From Sanderia malayensis (lineage: Eukaryota > Cnidaria > Scyphozoa > Semaeostomeae > Pelagiidae), in the NCBI GenBank assembly GCA_013076295.1, contig RQOL01000616.1:4554392-4618391 (forward strand): a stretch of 64,000 nucleotides of DNA. The letters run 5' to 3'. Positions 51,901 through 62,244 of this stretch are shown piece after piece. The notes beneath the pieces were generated by a model. It was not told the DNA's origin. It did no database searches and worked only from the letters and a program-made list of their open reading frames with translations. Positions within the stretch are counted from its first letter, which is position 1, and each line of letters starts with the position of its first letter. The position numbers and the translations under genes were made by a program.

Positions 51901-53822
51901 ATGGATCGAACTGATTTACATTCAGAAAGCGAAGATGAAGCTTTTCAAAGTGCCGACGAAGGTGACGACATTCATGACAACCGCGGGCCTAACGCTAATG
52001 CCGGTGTTGACAAAGCTGCTTTGATTGTAGAAGAACAGCAGGGAGGCGGAGAAGACAATCTTGAGAATGAAAAGAAATTAGTGGGATCTAACGGTAACGA
52101 AGAACTCTCGAGAATTGACAATCCAGCTGAGAATCCTGTGATTGAAAGTGGGACAGAGAAAGCTGCTGAAGAAATGGAACATGATGATCCTCCCTTACAA
52201 GGTCATTCACCCATTGCTTGTGACGATAATTCTGATCCAGTGGACAAGTCAAACGATATTGCAAAAGATGACTTGAATGCCAGTTCAAAACTCGAATTAT
52301 CAGATAATTCTGATTCACCCATTGCACAAGCAATGGATAGATTGGCCATTTCAAACGACCAGCCAAAATCAAGGTCAGTTTTTGTAAGATACAAATAATG
52401 TTTTAAATAGAAATAGTTGTTTAATTGATTTATGACACACCTGGAACCGTTTTTTGATTTATTTTATTCTAATTTCAGCACAGAAGAATCTTCTTCATCA
52501 ACATCAGGTGGATGGGGCTGGGGTGGTTGGGGTAATGTGATATCCAAGGCAACAACTTCTGTGTCATCCATGCTGGAGACAGTTGAAACACAGCTTGGCA
52601 TTCCAAATCCTGTTGAGATGGCAGCAATTGTCACCCGGAATGAAGCAAGAGAACAGCCTGATCACAAAGAAGGAGAAGCACAACAACAACCACTTATCCC
52701 CAAGCAAGATGCCCCTGCAAGCAATGTTGCAGATGATGTCCCAGAATGCTCTGCTGAATCCACAGATAAACATGAACCTGGTAAGTGTTGTTGAATATTC
52801 AGAATATTTCTTTGTGTTGCATGTATTTTATGTTTGATTGATCCTGTATCATTTCTGTATTTCAAGGTTTGGGTTCGTGGTTTTCTAACTTGGGAGTTTC
52901 AAAGATCAGTTCCATGGTTCAAAATACAGGGAAAGAGCTTGTAAGTGGGAGTTTGGATGCATTGGAGTTTGTAGGTAAGAAGACAATGGACGTGATTGCC
53001 AAAAGCGATCCTGGATTTAGAGACAAAGGAACCACTCTTTCGCAAGCCTTACGAGAAGCAAAAGAAAGGGCAGCGAGCGGTGAAGGAGATAATTACAATG
53101 AAGGAAATGATGATACTGTTATATTCTCTGTTGAATTTGATAAGTTCCAAGGATTGGCTCATCTTGAGGCTCTGGAGATGATTTCCCGTGAAAGTAAAGC
53201 AGAATTAGAGAAAATTTTACTGGCAAGTTCAGAGGAGTCAAAGACCGATCACGAAACTTTGTTTGCTGACATCAAGGAGAAATTTCAAGAACCCAATGAT
53301 GTTGAAGATGCTGACGATAATGAGGATCTTGAAAATTTTGTTGAGGTTATTAATGAGCTTGTATCAAATCTATCGTTGAATATAACAGCATCGAAGTTGG
53401 TTGCATCTTACACTTCTACGTATGATGCAAGTGTTGGGAAAGGCACTGGGGAAGAAGTGAGAAAGTCGAATGAATTATTTGCAGATGCAGTTACAGGGTT
53501 TGCTCAAATGACAGCCCATTCTGTTGAAATCTTTCACAAAATTGGTGAATTGATGCTGCTTCCCGATATTAAAGCATCATTCCTGGTGAAAAATCGTGCG
53601 GAAAGCACTCAACGTATTTGCAAGATATTAAAAGCATATTTATCATCGCTATCTTCAAGGTACGCGGCAATTTTAAATGATCTCAGCGGAGAGAACTCAA
53701 ACGATGAAACAATTTCAAAATTTATTACCGACGTGTATCTTGAAGCTTCGAATAGCTCGTCATACATTGAGGATAGTTACCACCTACTTCTTCCAATTTT
53801 TCAACTTTCAGCGGCTCGATAA
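51901..53822 (+). CDS. FAM114A2: FAM114A (NOXP20 family) protein
   Basis: Member of the NOXP20/FAM114A family, Golgi-associated proteins reported to bind Rab2. Exons 51901-52373, 52479-52780 and 52867-53822 sum to 576 aa. The acidic disordered N-terminus (SESEDEAFQSADEGDD) is followed by GGWGWGGWGNVISKA, the Trp/Gly signature of the family. Next comes WFSNLGVSKISSMVQNTGKE with LDALEFVGKKTMDVIAKSDPGF, its most conserved block. The rest is helical (VEVINELVSNLSLNITASKL, ESTQRICKILKAYLSSLSSR). There is one gene here where vertebrates have two. The A1/A2 symbol is therefore nominal. Confidence 0.92.
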
Positions 53823-54597
53823 ACTGTAAAACTCTACCCTATTTATGACTAAACCAAGCTTTGGTGCGAGCGATTTTATATTTCCATTTTCATTATAAAT
53901 TGTAACGAAGGAGACAATTGATTCACAATAAAAGCGACAATTATTTCTAAACTGTTTGTTGTTTCTTAGTTGAGTATGCCTGTCCTGATGATAGTGCTCA
54001 ATATACGTGAGTATAGAGCATTGAACTGTTTGTTGTCGTTTTTCCAATATGATCTGTCTATTACAGAATGAGGACGAAGATAAGAAAGAGGACCTCTTTC
54101 TTATCTCCGTCGATTATCAATGGCGATTAAAAAACTCGAAGGACAGAAAATAGAAAGGAAAGAGGACACCTTGAATTAACAATGATGTATGTAGTAATAT
54201 GATATATATTCATTTAATCATTTGAACAAAATTGATGGCCAAAATCAGGTGATAATCTCTTTGCGCACACTTCTATGACGTATTAGTCACCGGGGGATTA
54301 ACGCTTGAATAAGAGGCCGGTATTTCAAGGCCAAGCCCTTCGATTGTTCAATTAGGAAATCCGACAGGTCATAATGAGAAATGACGAACTCCACCCCAAA
54401 GCATCGGAAAGATCTTAAGTGGTATGTCGATGATTGTGGTATGTGTTGCCCCTCCGTTTGTGATAATAAAAGAGCATTTTTGCTGGCTTCTGGTTATTTC
54501 ATTCTTCATCGAGACTCGCATCACACTGCCTTGGCAAACACGTACCAGGGTATTCAAACAGGCATCAAATCTGGCATCACAAGACATCACAAAAGCA
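53823..54597. other. Spacer with a 27-bp palindrome
   Basis: 3' flank of FAM114A and promoter side of the next gene. It holds the palindrome at 54079-54105. Short frames at 54381-54605 look incidental. Confidence 0.5.
54079..54105. repeat. Near-perfect 27-bp palindrome
   Basis: GATAAGAAAGAGG, one central base, then its exact inverse CCTCTTTCTTATC. It is about 260 bp after the FAM114A stop. A symmetric purine/pyrimidine switch of this kind could be a hairpin or a protein-binding site; no known site is recognised. Confidence 0.7.
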
Positions 54598-56416
54598 ATG
54601 GATAACAAATTCTCGGTCATTGCTTTATTCGTAGTGCTGTATTCAATCCAGCCAAGTTGTGAGTAAATTTTTGTTCGTTCTCAACTCGTGTTTAGTTTTC
54701 GAAGTATTTATTCAGTGGCAATCCAAGTATATTTCAAATCAAAGCCTTCGATATGTTGTATTTCGATTGGCTTTCAGGGGCTCTTAATCGTGTTTTTAAT
54801 TGTTTTTGTCTTCGATAGGGAGTGTTTTTTCGTCCCATGTTAATCTACTGAAGACATTTAAAGGTTCAAATGCGGGGAAGTTCGAAGACGTTACCAAATC
54901 TGAAGATACTAAATCGCTTGCATTCGGACCAACAACCAATGATCTACTTCTGGACAAAAAGAACGCAAAAAAACTCATTTGGAACTTGAACAAGAAACAC
55001 GACGAGACAACATTTGTTGTCGTTGCCAAGCTGAGTCAATTGGAAACTTTTTCATCAAGGAGTACTTTACTTTCTGTCCTATCTCCGACTCACGCAAACA
55101 TCAAATATTTTGAAATTTATATTGAAAATTATGAGGGTGACGAATTTGTTGAAGGAATGAGTTTCAGGTAAGTTTTTTGCAATAATTATTATAATTTCCT
55201 TGTTGTTTTTGTTACTTTGATCAATTTGTGATAATGTTTTTTGCTTGTTAATTTCGAAGAGATCGACCAAAGGTCTACCGTCTTGGAATAGCCTACACAA
55301 CTGAAGGAAAATTAAAGACAATTAAAGTACCTTTGAACAACAATTTCCAATTGAGAAAATGGTTCAAGTTGGTGATTCGATTTGTAGAAGGCTCCAAGAT
55401 GCAAGTCTACATGAATTGCAAGAACGAAAATGAGAGAGTTCTAACAAAAATGGATAAAATTCCATCCTTCGCAGAAGTAAGAATAGCGCAAAGTGTTCAA
55501 GAAGATATTTGGACGTCAGATAAGATAGTTACAAGCAGATTCATTGTAAGTTTAGCTCAGTGTATTTGTCCATATTTCCCGTGTTTCTTGCAGAAGAACT
55601 TCATAATGTTCATCGTCATTTTTTTTATCAATCAAGGGAGAGATGAAGACATCAAAGCTTCTATTTGGAAAAATTGCTTTTATTAAGCATGATCCATGCG
55701 GTACTCAGTCAAGTGGTAAGATATTTTATTTTTTTACTTTTAATTTTACACATTTACTCTTAGTTTCTTGAAAATATCCACTGTTGAACATTTTTGTGAA
55801 GGTTCCTTAATATTTTTTGCCAGAAATACTGATTGAAGGTGGGAACGGAAAAATCCAAAAAAATGTTGATGACTTTCGCATGCTTTTTTCAATGGAAACA
55901 TTGGTAAATGAAACATATTCGTTATCTTTTTTCTTTATTGTATTTTCACTCTCATCTTGTCAAGCAAGTTTTTTGGTTTCCGGCAAAACAGGTTATAACT
56001 TGTTTCTGCCAAGCGAATACACAAGGATACAATGTAGCAAGATAGCATGAGAGATAGATGTAATTTGGTGTTGAGTGTTGAACTTGAATGTGGTTATAAA
56101 TTTGCTCTTCTAAGGTGGTTAATCATTCTTTTTTATTTTTAGTTTGGGAAAGAAGCTGCCGGCTGTTATTTCAAATCAAATAGATATGAGGATGGCCAGA
56201 ATTGGAAAGCCAATCCATGCACTTCTTGCAAATGCGAGGTCAGATTAGATGTTGTTCATATGTTTATGTATTCATACGCATTTCTATTCAAGCAACTGCA
56301 CCACTGAGGAGATGCATGCTCTTACGAACTTCTTTTACTTTTCTTCTTTTTAGAAAGGAGATGTGACATGCGAAAAGATTGATTGTTTTAAAAAGGATGT
56401 CAAAGATGATATATGA
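54598..56416 (+). CDS. Short secreted TSPN/laminin-G-like plus VWC protein
   Basis: Seven exons (54598-54658, 54819-55167, 55260-55545, 55637-55715, 55824-55903, 56143-56238, 56354-56416) sum to 337 aa. MDNKFSVIALFVVLYSIQPS is a signal peptide. Residues ~40-260 have the thrombospondin-N/laminin-G jelly-roll pattern (TTFVVVAKLSQLETFSSRST, RDRPKVYRLGIAYTTEG, RKWFKLVIRFVEGSKMQVYM, IAFIKHDPCGTQ). The end is a single VWC repeat (GCYFKSNRYEDGQNWKANPC, then CTSCKCEKGDVTCEKIDC). NELL, thrombospondin and some collagens start with this pair but continue with EGF or other domains. Here the protein stops after one VWC. It is probably an extracellular matrix or BMP-modulating factor (inference). Confidence 0.8.
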
Positions 56417-57038
56417 GTGTGCAGGAATAGTTTGTTCGTGTAAAAAAGTTGTACAAAGATTTTCTTGACTTTATTAATCACAATGAATAATTATGCATAT
56501 CAACACATACACGTTTCGATAAATTTATGCTTTATTAGTTGATACTAGAACACTGAATATGTTGTACTGTTATTTGTGTAATAAAAGAACTTTTGCATCA
56601 TATCATAGTTTGCTTATAAGATACGATATTTTAAAATAAATTTTAAAATCATATAATATTTTATAAAATCAAAATATATTTTAAAATCATGACAATAATG
56701 TTTTACAATAAAGTTTCATAATAATTATGACGAAGTGTAAGATCCAACCTCCTTTTGCAATTTTATTTCCATTCTCTTTTTTCTTCTTCCTGTTCTTCTG
56801 TTGGGTCCACTTCTCAATGCCGATGCGAGTCTATCATGCTGACGACGAAGATGGTATTTCATGGTTCCTTCAAGAAATTCTTCTACGTATTGGCTTGGTG
56901 ACATTTATAAAATATCGCAACCAACGTGCAGTTTTCGTAAATTTTTTTGCAGAAAATGCGGACGCTTTTTAAAGCCGTGTTGTAAGAACTGTGACTTGCA
57001 GAACTTAGGCCATTTGTTGGTACTTTCTCTTTCAAGAG
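56417..57038. other. Spacer between the TSPN-VWC gene and RAB33
   Basis: AT-rich 3' flank, with AATAAA motifs near 56580-56640, and the RAB33 promoter. A hydrophobic frame starting at 56727 looks spurious (poly-Phe from TTC/TTT runs). Confidence 0.5.
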
Positions 57039-58321
57039 ATGGTCAGTGCTCCCAAGCTTAATTTCAGTCCAAAACGGCAGCGTCAACAAAGCGATATGGT
57101 AAATAAAACAGAAGGAGAAAAGGCAAAAGATTCTCATAAAATAAAGAGTAAAGGTGCAGTGCAACCAAGAACATTTAAAGTTGTCGTAATAGGAGACATG
57201 AGTGTTGGAAAAACTTGTCTTATATGGCGACTTTGTAGTGGAACATTTTTTCCGAATACGGAATCAACAATTGGGGTGGATTTTAGAGAAAAATCTTTGG
57301 TTGTTGAAGGAGAGAATGTCAAGGTATGTTTATTTGATATAATATTTAAGCAATTGATAAATTCTCTGTTCTTCCTTTCCCTTTTGGTACTTTAAGGGAT
57401 AATATATGGGTACCTTATTGTTATCAACACTCTAGTCTATTCACTAATAAACAAAAGCAAGTATGCAACCTTGTTTGTTTATCAAGTTGTTTTATTAATA
57501 AGTTATGTGGTATTGTTTTGAAAATGACCATCATCTGAGTTTTATTGGCAAGAAAGGCACAGTATTCTGAAAAATCAGCACTTGTTGAAAGTATTTTTAA
57601 TGCAAGTGTTAACTAATTTAAATACTGAGGTATTGATGCCTATTTTCTCAGACATGTGTGTGAAGGTTTAGTAGAGTTAGTGTTTCTGATGGCCACAAGC
57701 AATGCACAGCCATGTTTCTCTGAGTGTTTTTAAAAGTAGGAGGCACAAGCAAGATGAGACTTGTAATGGGCATGTTGTTTGTTTTAATAGCTGCAGCTAT
57801 GGGATACTGCTGGTCAGGAAAGGTTTAGACGTAGCATGGTGCCACATTATTATCGTAATGTGGATGCGGTTGTGTTTGTTTATGATGTGACAAGAAAAAG
57901 CTCATTTGACAATTTAGAAGGATGGATACAAGAGTTCCAAACCTACTCTGACAGCAAGAGAGTGCCACAGATAATGATTGGAAATAAATGTGATCTGCAT
58001 GCGGATAGGCAAGTTCGAACAAGCGAAGTAAAAAGTCTTGCAAATCATTTTGGTATGCCATCGTGGGAGACTTCGGCAAAAAGCAATCTTGAGAATGATA
58101 CTGTGGAAGTGATATTTCAAGCCCTTGCAGAAAGTCTACATTTGCAAACACCATTGCTAGACTTTCAGCCTGCTTATTCAAGTGTGATAAACTTGCGAAA
58201 TAAAAGTGGATTGTCAATGAATCAGTCTATCGTTGCATCTAATAGTTCACCCTCACATAGTGTCAGTGATAGTGAAAAGGCCCAACCTGTTACTGGAAAA
58301 AAGAAGTGTTGTCATGGGTAA
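57039..58321 (+). CDS. RAB33B: RAB33-type small GTPase
   Basis: Golgi/autophagy Rab GTPase. Two exons (57039-57323, 57791-58321) give 271 aa. After a ~45-residue basic N-terminal extension, the G domain shows [10 protein letters not shown] (P-loop), the switch I region [20 protein letters not shown] (G3), GNKCDLHAD (G4) and ETSAKS (G5). The sequence [20 protein letters not shown] is characteristic of RAB33. The C-terminus KKKCCHG ends in a CCxx-type prenylation motif, longer and Ser-rich before it ([13 protein letters not shown]). The acceptor AATAG|CTGCAG was chosen over the later GCTGCAG because it retains the conserved Leu-Gln before LWDTAG. Confidence 0.93.
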
Positions 58322-58854
58322 TTGAAGAGAAGTCTGCAGTTTCAATCCAGCTGATTTTCACTTCACCCAGGTTTCTATCAGTTGCTGAAAAGAACATCAG
58401 GGCTTCTCAATAAAAATTTAATTTTACCATTAATTTTCATTTCCATGAATTTCTTTAATGTACTAATTAGGGGGATTTTAGTATTATGTATGTATTTAAC
58501 TAGAGAATTTATTTTGTAATTTATTTTAAGAATTAAATGTTTTTTTGACAGTGTTGTTGTTTCTTTGATTTATTAATTAATGCAAAATGTTAACGCCAAG
58601 ATTTGATAAAGAGATTTGAAAATCATATTTCTATCAATCGCTGTTTGCCTTCTAAAAGATATATTTATAAATCAGTGATACTTTCTTTCATTATACATGT
58701 ACATAAAGATGACAATAAAAAGTACAAACTTTAAAATGCATAAATCGTGGTGCAAAATAAATGTCCAAACATGTAAAGTAAAGTACATAACTATCTAATT
58801 TCACGCATGGGTCCCTTTTGATAGTTCAAGTCTCGATCTCAGCTTCTTAGCTTC
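58322..58854. other. Convergent 3' flanks of RAB33 and GPI-type copy A
   Basis: AT-rich with no gene. The last ~170 bp (from about 58690) is conserved downstream of all three GPI-type genes, e.g. GTACATAACTATCTAATTTC, and probably includes their 3' UTR. Confidence 0.6.
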
Positions 58855-59505
58855 TCAAGCGATGAAAGTCATGAACCAGTATGCAGCAAATGACATGAAT
58901 ATTGCGCTACTTTGAACGACCAGCCCACTTGTTCCTCCTTTGCAATCAGAATCTTTGCATGCAGATTTGCAGCTTATTTCACGAAGGACGTATATTGCTT
59001 GCCCGTTGCTAGAGCACGTTGTTTCATTGTAAGACATATTTTGAGCGCCAACTCCACTCCACGCGCCATTGCTTCCCTTGATACAACAGTCGTCTTTGCT
59101 GCAGGCAGTTTGGTTCTTCGCCACACAAGAGACAGCCGACGAAGTTGGGGAAGGTAAAGTTCTTGATGGTGTGGAGATTGACGTTGTTGGGTTGGTCGAA
59201 GGAGTGGTGTTTGAAGATGTTGGATTGGTCGAAGGAGTGGTGTTTGAAGATGTTGTATTGGTCGAAGCAGTGGTGTTTGAACATGTTGCATTGGTCGAAG
59301 CAGTGGCGTTTGAACATGTTGCATTGGTCGAAGCAGTGGCGTTTGAACATGTTGCATTGGTCGAAGCAGTGGCGTTTGAACATGTTGCATTGGTCGGAGC
59401 AGTGGAGGTTGAAGATGTTGGATTGATCGCCGTAGTTGCCGCGCTGCCGCATTGCTCTACGACGAATATTGTCAAGTACGCAAGACACAGTAATTTTACG
59501 AACAT
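58855..59505 (-). CDS. Secreted GPI-type Cys-rich glycoprotein, copy A
   Basis: 216 aa from MFVKLLCLAYLTIF, the start shared by all three copies; an upstream in-frame ATG at 59610 is not conserved. The order is signal peptide, a Thr/Asn/Ser-rich centre of tandem 11-residue units (such as SNATASTNATC), a conserved Cys domain, and a hydrophobic end. The Cys domain has eight cysteines spaced C-x7-C-x4-CC-x22-C-x14-C-x3-C-x4-C, including TACSKDDCCIKGSNGAWSG and SCKSACKDSDC. Small residues (KGGTSG) before the hydrophobic SSAIFMSFAAYWFMTFIA fit a GPI-attachment signal. The units create many N-x-T sequons, so dense N-glycosylation is expected. Family unknown. Confidence 0.75.
   Translation of the reverse strand: MFVKLLCLAYLTIFVVEQCGSAATTAINPTSSTSTAPTNATCSNATASTNATCSNATASTNATCSNATASTNATCSNTTASTNTTSSNTTPSTNPTSSNTTPSTNPTTSISTPSRTLPSPTSSAVSCVAKNQTACSKDDCCIKGSNGAWSGVGAQNMSYNETTCSSNGQAIYVLREISCKSACKDSDCKGGTSGLVVQSSAIFMSFAAYWFMTFIA
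59191..59421. repeat. 33-bp coding minisatellite in copy A
   Basis: Seven consecutive 33-bp units starting TTGGTCGAAG(G/C)AGTGG. The length is a multiple of three and the units lack stops, so the tract is open in most frames of both strands and in-frame gain or loss of units is tolerated. It encodes the 11-residue Asn/Thr/Ser units of copy A and is absent from copies B and C. Confidence 0.9.
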
Positions 59506-59649
59506 GTTGGCTGTTTTTCTGGCTGACTCTTTGCAATTTGAACACGGTTTAACTCCTCTTACCTTGTTGGAAATAGTGATCAAACTTCGCCAAACGATAT
59601 TTTGTTTCAAAGACTTTCAATGTGGTTGACTGCTCCCAAGGCAACATCT

Positions 59650-59705
59650 TTACTTGGTTTGTAACTCGAGCTGCTTAACGTGTGATCTATTGTATCAAGA
59701 TTTAA
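59650..59705 (-). promoter_or_regulatory. Conserved upstream block of the GPI-type genes
   Basis: About 150-190 bp upstream of each of the three starts there is a shared block: TTGTAACTCGAGCTGCTTAA followed by CGTGTGAT here, with equivalents at about 61040-61095 and 62370-62415 (ACTCGAGCTA(T/C)TTATCATGTGA). It includes CTCGAG and an E-box-like CATGTG/CGTGTG. Conservation between diverged duplicates suggests promoter function, but simple shared ancestry is also possible. Confidence 0.4.
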
Positions 59706-59929
59706 TATTTGTCAAAATTGTCAAAATATGAAGTAGGAGTCTGGCACGAAACTTAGTGGAGATGAGGAAGTATTGAGAGAGATAGGAATGAGATGTTGTG
59801 TTGAGGATTGAAGACTGAAGAAAGTAGAAAATCACTGGTTTTATGTTTTTGGTTTTACGTTACTACTGCTTCGTCCCAAAATATATATTGTGTAAATATT
59901 TGATCGCAAACATCCACAAAATCCAAGCA

Positions 59930-60360
59930 AAACGAAGAATACTAAAAAGCAAGACGACCCTAAACCCCCGACGTAAACCCTAAAATAGGACCCTTAGCTA
60001 AGTAGTAAGATAAAAAGGACCCTTATGATCATAGGTCCATCTTCTTTGAAAGCAATACCAAGTAACATTGGTCTGTCAAAGGAACGATGACAATGGACAA
60101 TGTGCATGCGGCTTAGCTTCGAATTAAATATCGTGGGACTCAAAGAGCAGCATGGAAATGTGTGTCTTGTTGATACATTCAAGGAATTTCTTAACAGTGC
60201 AACTATTGGGGAAAGTTTCTCAGTATGCCCAATTCTTTGCCAATCCTTTCAGTATACATCTACATAAAGACGACAATGACAAGTACAGGCTTTATAATAC
60301 ATAAATCGTGGTGCAAAATGTCAAAACATCTAAAGTAAAGTACATAACTATCTAATTTCA
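59930..60360. repeat. Duplicated spacer unit, first copy
   Basis: Spacer between GPI-type copies A and B. It is nearly repeated at about 61165-61590: shared AAACCCTAAAATAGGACCCT, GATCATAGGTCCATCTTCT, then a segment reading FELNIVGLKEQHGNVCLVDT on the plus strand, then the conserved downstream flank. It shows that the unit duplicated with its flanks. No independent gene is established. Confidence 0.7.
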
Positions 60361-60402
60361 CGCATCTGTCCCTTTTGAGTTTCAAGTCTCGATCTTACTT
60401 TC

Positions 60403-60894
60403 TCAAGCGACAAAAGTCATGAACCAGTATGCAACAAATGACATGAATATTGCGCTACTTTGAACGACAAGCCCACTTGTTCCTCCTTTGCAATCAGAAT
60501 CTTTGCATGCAGATTTGCAGCTTATTTCCCGAGAGACGTATATTGCTTGTCCGGTGCTAGAGCACGTTGTTTCATTGTAAGACATCTTTTTAACGGCAAC
60601 TCCACTCCACGCGCCATTGCTTCCCTTGATGCAACATTCGTCTTTGCTGCAGGCAGTTTCATTCTTCGCCACACAAGGGACAGCCGACGAAGTTGGGGAA
60701 GGTGAAGAACTTGATGGTGTGGAGGGTGTGGAGCTCAAAAGTGCTGTTGAAGTAGGATCTATCGACAGTGATGTTGTTGGATCGATGCAAATTGAACATG
60801 TTGCCGTTGCGTTGATAAATAAACTTGAGCTCTCACTGTTCGTTCCTTCGATGAGCATTGTCAAGTATACAAGACACAGTAGTTTTACGAACAT
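60403..60894 (-). CDS. Secreted GPI-type Cys-rich glycoprotein, copy B
   Basis: 163 aa, the shortest copy. The signal peptide MFVKLLCLVYLTMLIEG is nearly identical to copy C. The centre is only ~55 residues, Ser/Thr/Pro-rich with two extra cysteines (ATCSICIDPTTSLS) and no 11-residue units. The C-terminal domain is close to identical to copies A and C (NETACSKDECCIKGSNGAWS and eight cysteines in the same spacing) and the hydrophobic tail ends YWFMTFVA. Start-to-start distance from copy A is 1389 bp. It is single exon, as are its sisters. Confidence 0.75.
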   Translation of the reverse strand: MFVKLLCLVYLTMLIEGTNSESSSLFINATATCSICIDPTTSLSIDPTSTALLSSTPSTPSSSSPSPTSSAVPCVAKNETACSKDECCIKGSNGAWSGVAVKKMSYNETTCSSTGQAIYVSREISCKSACKDSDCKGGTSGLVVQSSAIFMSFVAYWFMTFVA

Positions 60895-61164
60895 GTTGAC
60901 TGGCTGACTCTTTGCAATTTGAACACGGTTTTATTCCTCTTACCTTGTTGGAAATAGTGATCAAACTTCATCAAACGATATTTTGTTTTTGATGTGTTTG
61001 AATGCTCCCAAGACTTTCAATGTGTTTGACTGCTCCCAAGGCAACAACTTTACTTGGCTTGTAACTCGAGCTATTTATCATGTGAGCCATTGTATCACAA
61101 TTTAATATTTGTTGTGTAAATATTTGATCGCAAATATATCCACAAAATCCAAGCAAACGAAGCA

Positions 61165-61590
61165 TAGTAGAAAGCAAGACGGAGCCTACCCCCCCCCCCG
61201 ACCTAAACCCTAAAATAGGACCCTTAGCTAAGTACTAAGATAAAATGGACCCTTATGATCATAGGTCCATCTTCTCTGAAAGCAATACCAAGTAACATTG
61301 GTCTGTCAACAAAATGCTGACAATGTGCATGCGGCTTAGCTTTGAATTAAATATCGTGGGACTCAAAGAGCAGCATGGAAATGTGTGTCTTGTTGATACA
61401 TTCAAGGAATTTCTTAACAGTGCAACTATTGGGGAAAGTTTCTCAGTATGCCCAATTCAATTCCCTCCCAATTCTTTCAGTATACATCTACATAAAGACG
61501 ACAATAAAGGGTACAGGTTTTAATATACATAAAGTGCTGTGCAAAAAAGTCAAAAGATCTAAAGTACATAACTATTTAATTTCACCGATC
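61165..61590. repeat. Duplicated spacer unit, second copy
   Basis: Spacer between copies B and C, homologous to 59930-60360. Its small plus-strand frame (MRLSFELNIVGLKEQHGNVC and on) is longer than in the first copy because of small indels, which argues against conserved coding. Confidence 0.65.
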
Positions 61591-61632
61591 GGTCCCTTTT
61601 GAGAGTTTCAAGTCTCGTCCTTACATAGCTTC

Positions 61633-62244
61633 TCAAGCAACAAAATTCATGAACCAGTATGCAACAAATGACATGAATATTGCGCTACTTTGAACGACCA
61701 GCCCACTTGTTCCTCCTTTGCAATCAGAATCTTTGCATGCAGATTTGCAGCTTATTTCACGAAGGACGTATATTGCTTGCCCGTTGCTAGAGCACGTTGT
61801 TTCATTGTAAGACATCTTTTTAGCGGCAACTCCACTCCACGCGCCATTGCTTCCCTTGATGCAACATTCGTCTTTACTACAGGCAGTTTGGTTCTTCGCC
61901 ACGCAAGGGACAGCCGACGAAGTTGGGGAAGGTAAAAAACTTGGTGATGTTGAGATTGACGTTGTTGGATTGGTCGAAGAACTGAAGGTTGGAGTTATTG
62001 TTTTGCTCAAAGAACTTGTTCTTGTTGGTGTGAAGGTGGAAAGTGATGTTGAGGTGATCCGCAGCGGTGTTGGTGTTTTGGTCCGTGTCCTGAGTTGTAT
62101 TGAAGGTCGCCATAGTTGAGTTGGAGTAATGAGAGTTGGATATGCTGTGCTACCTGTGGGTGTCCGTGTCTCTGTAGTTCTGACGAAATAGTATCCTTCG
62201 ATGAGCATTGTCAAGTACGCAAGATACAGTAATTTCACGAACAT
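61633..62244 (-). CDS. Secreted GPI-type Cys-rich glycoprotein, copy C
   Basis: 203 aa starting MFVKLLYLAYLTMLIEG; an ATG seven codons upstream also exists. The centre (~95 residues) is Thr/Pro/Arg/Ser-rich (TRTKTPTPLRITSTSLSTFT), unlike A or B, so O-glycosylation is likelier than N-glycosylation. The join SPTSSAVPCVAKNQTACSKD and the following eight-Cys domain match the sisters almost exactly, as does the hydrophobic tail. Its position, 1350 bp from copy B, continues the array. No fourth copy follows within the window. Confidence 0.75.
   Translation of the reverse strand: MFVKLLYLAYLTMLIEGYYFVRTTETRTPTGSTAYPTLITPTQLWRPSIQLRTRTKTPTPLRITSTSLSTFTPTRTSSLSKTITPTFSSSTNPTTSISTSPSFLPSPTSSAVPCVAKNQTACSKDECCIKGSNGAWSGVAAKKMSYNETTCSSNGQAIYVLREISCKSACKDSDCKGGTSGLVVQSSAIFMSFVAYWFMNFVA

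Noticed and set aside
54381..54605. 74-residue frame upstream of the TSPN-VWC gene
   Set aside because: It overlaps the true start in another frame, with no signal peptide or homology; the in-frame upstream Met also lacks support.
56727..56972. 81-residue hydrophobic frame before RAB33
   Set aside because: Poly-Phe from pyrimidine runs. It has no splice or homology support and overlaps the RAB33 leader.
58974..59545. Two other minus-strand frames over copy A (138 and 173 residues)
   Set aside because: Repeat-derived shadow frames with no signal peptide or match to copies B and C.
59069..59629. 186-residue plus-strand frame opposite GPI-type copy A
   Set aside because: It is open only because the 33-bp repeat has no stops in most frames. 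The conserved signal peptide and Cys domain are on the minus strand.
61314..61523. 69-residue plus-strand frame between copies B and C as a gene
   Set aside because: The counterpart between copies A and B is altered by indels at its 3' end, so coding constraint is not supported.
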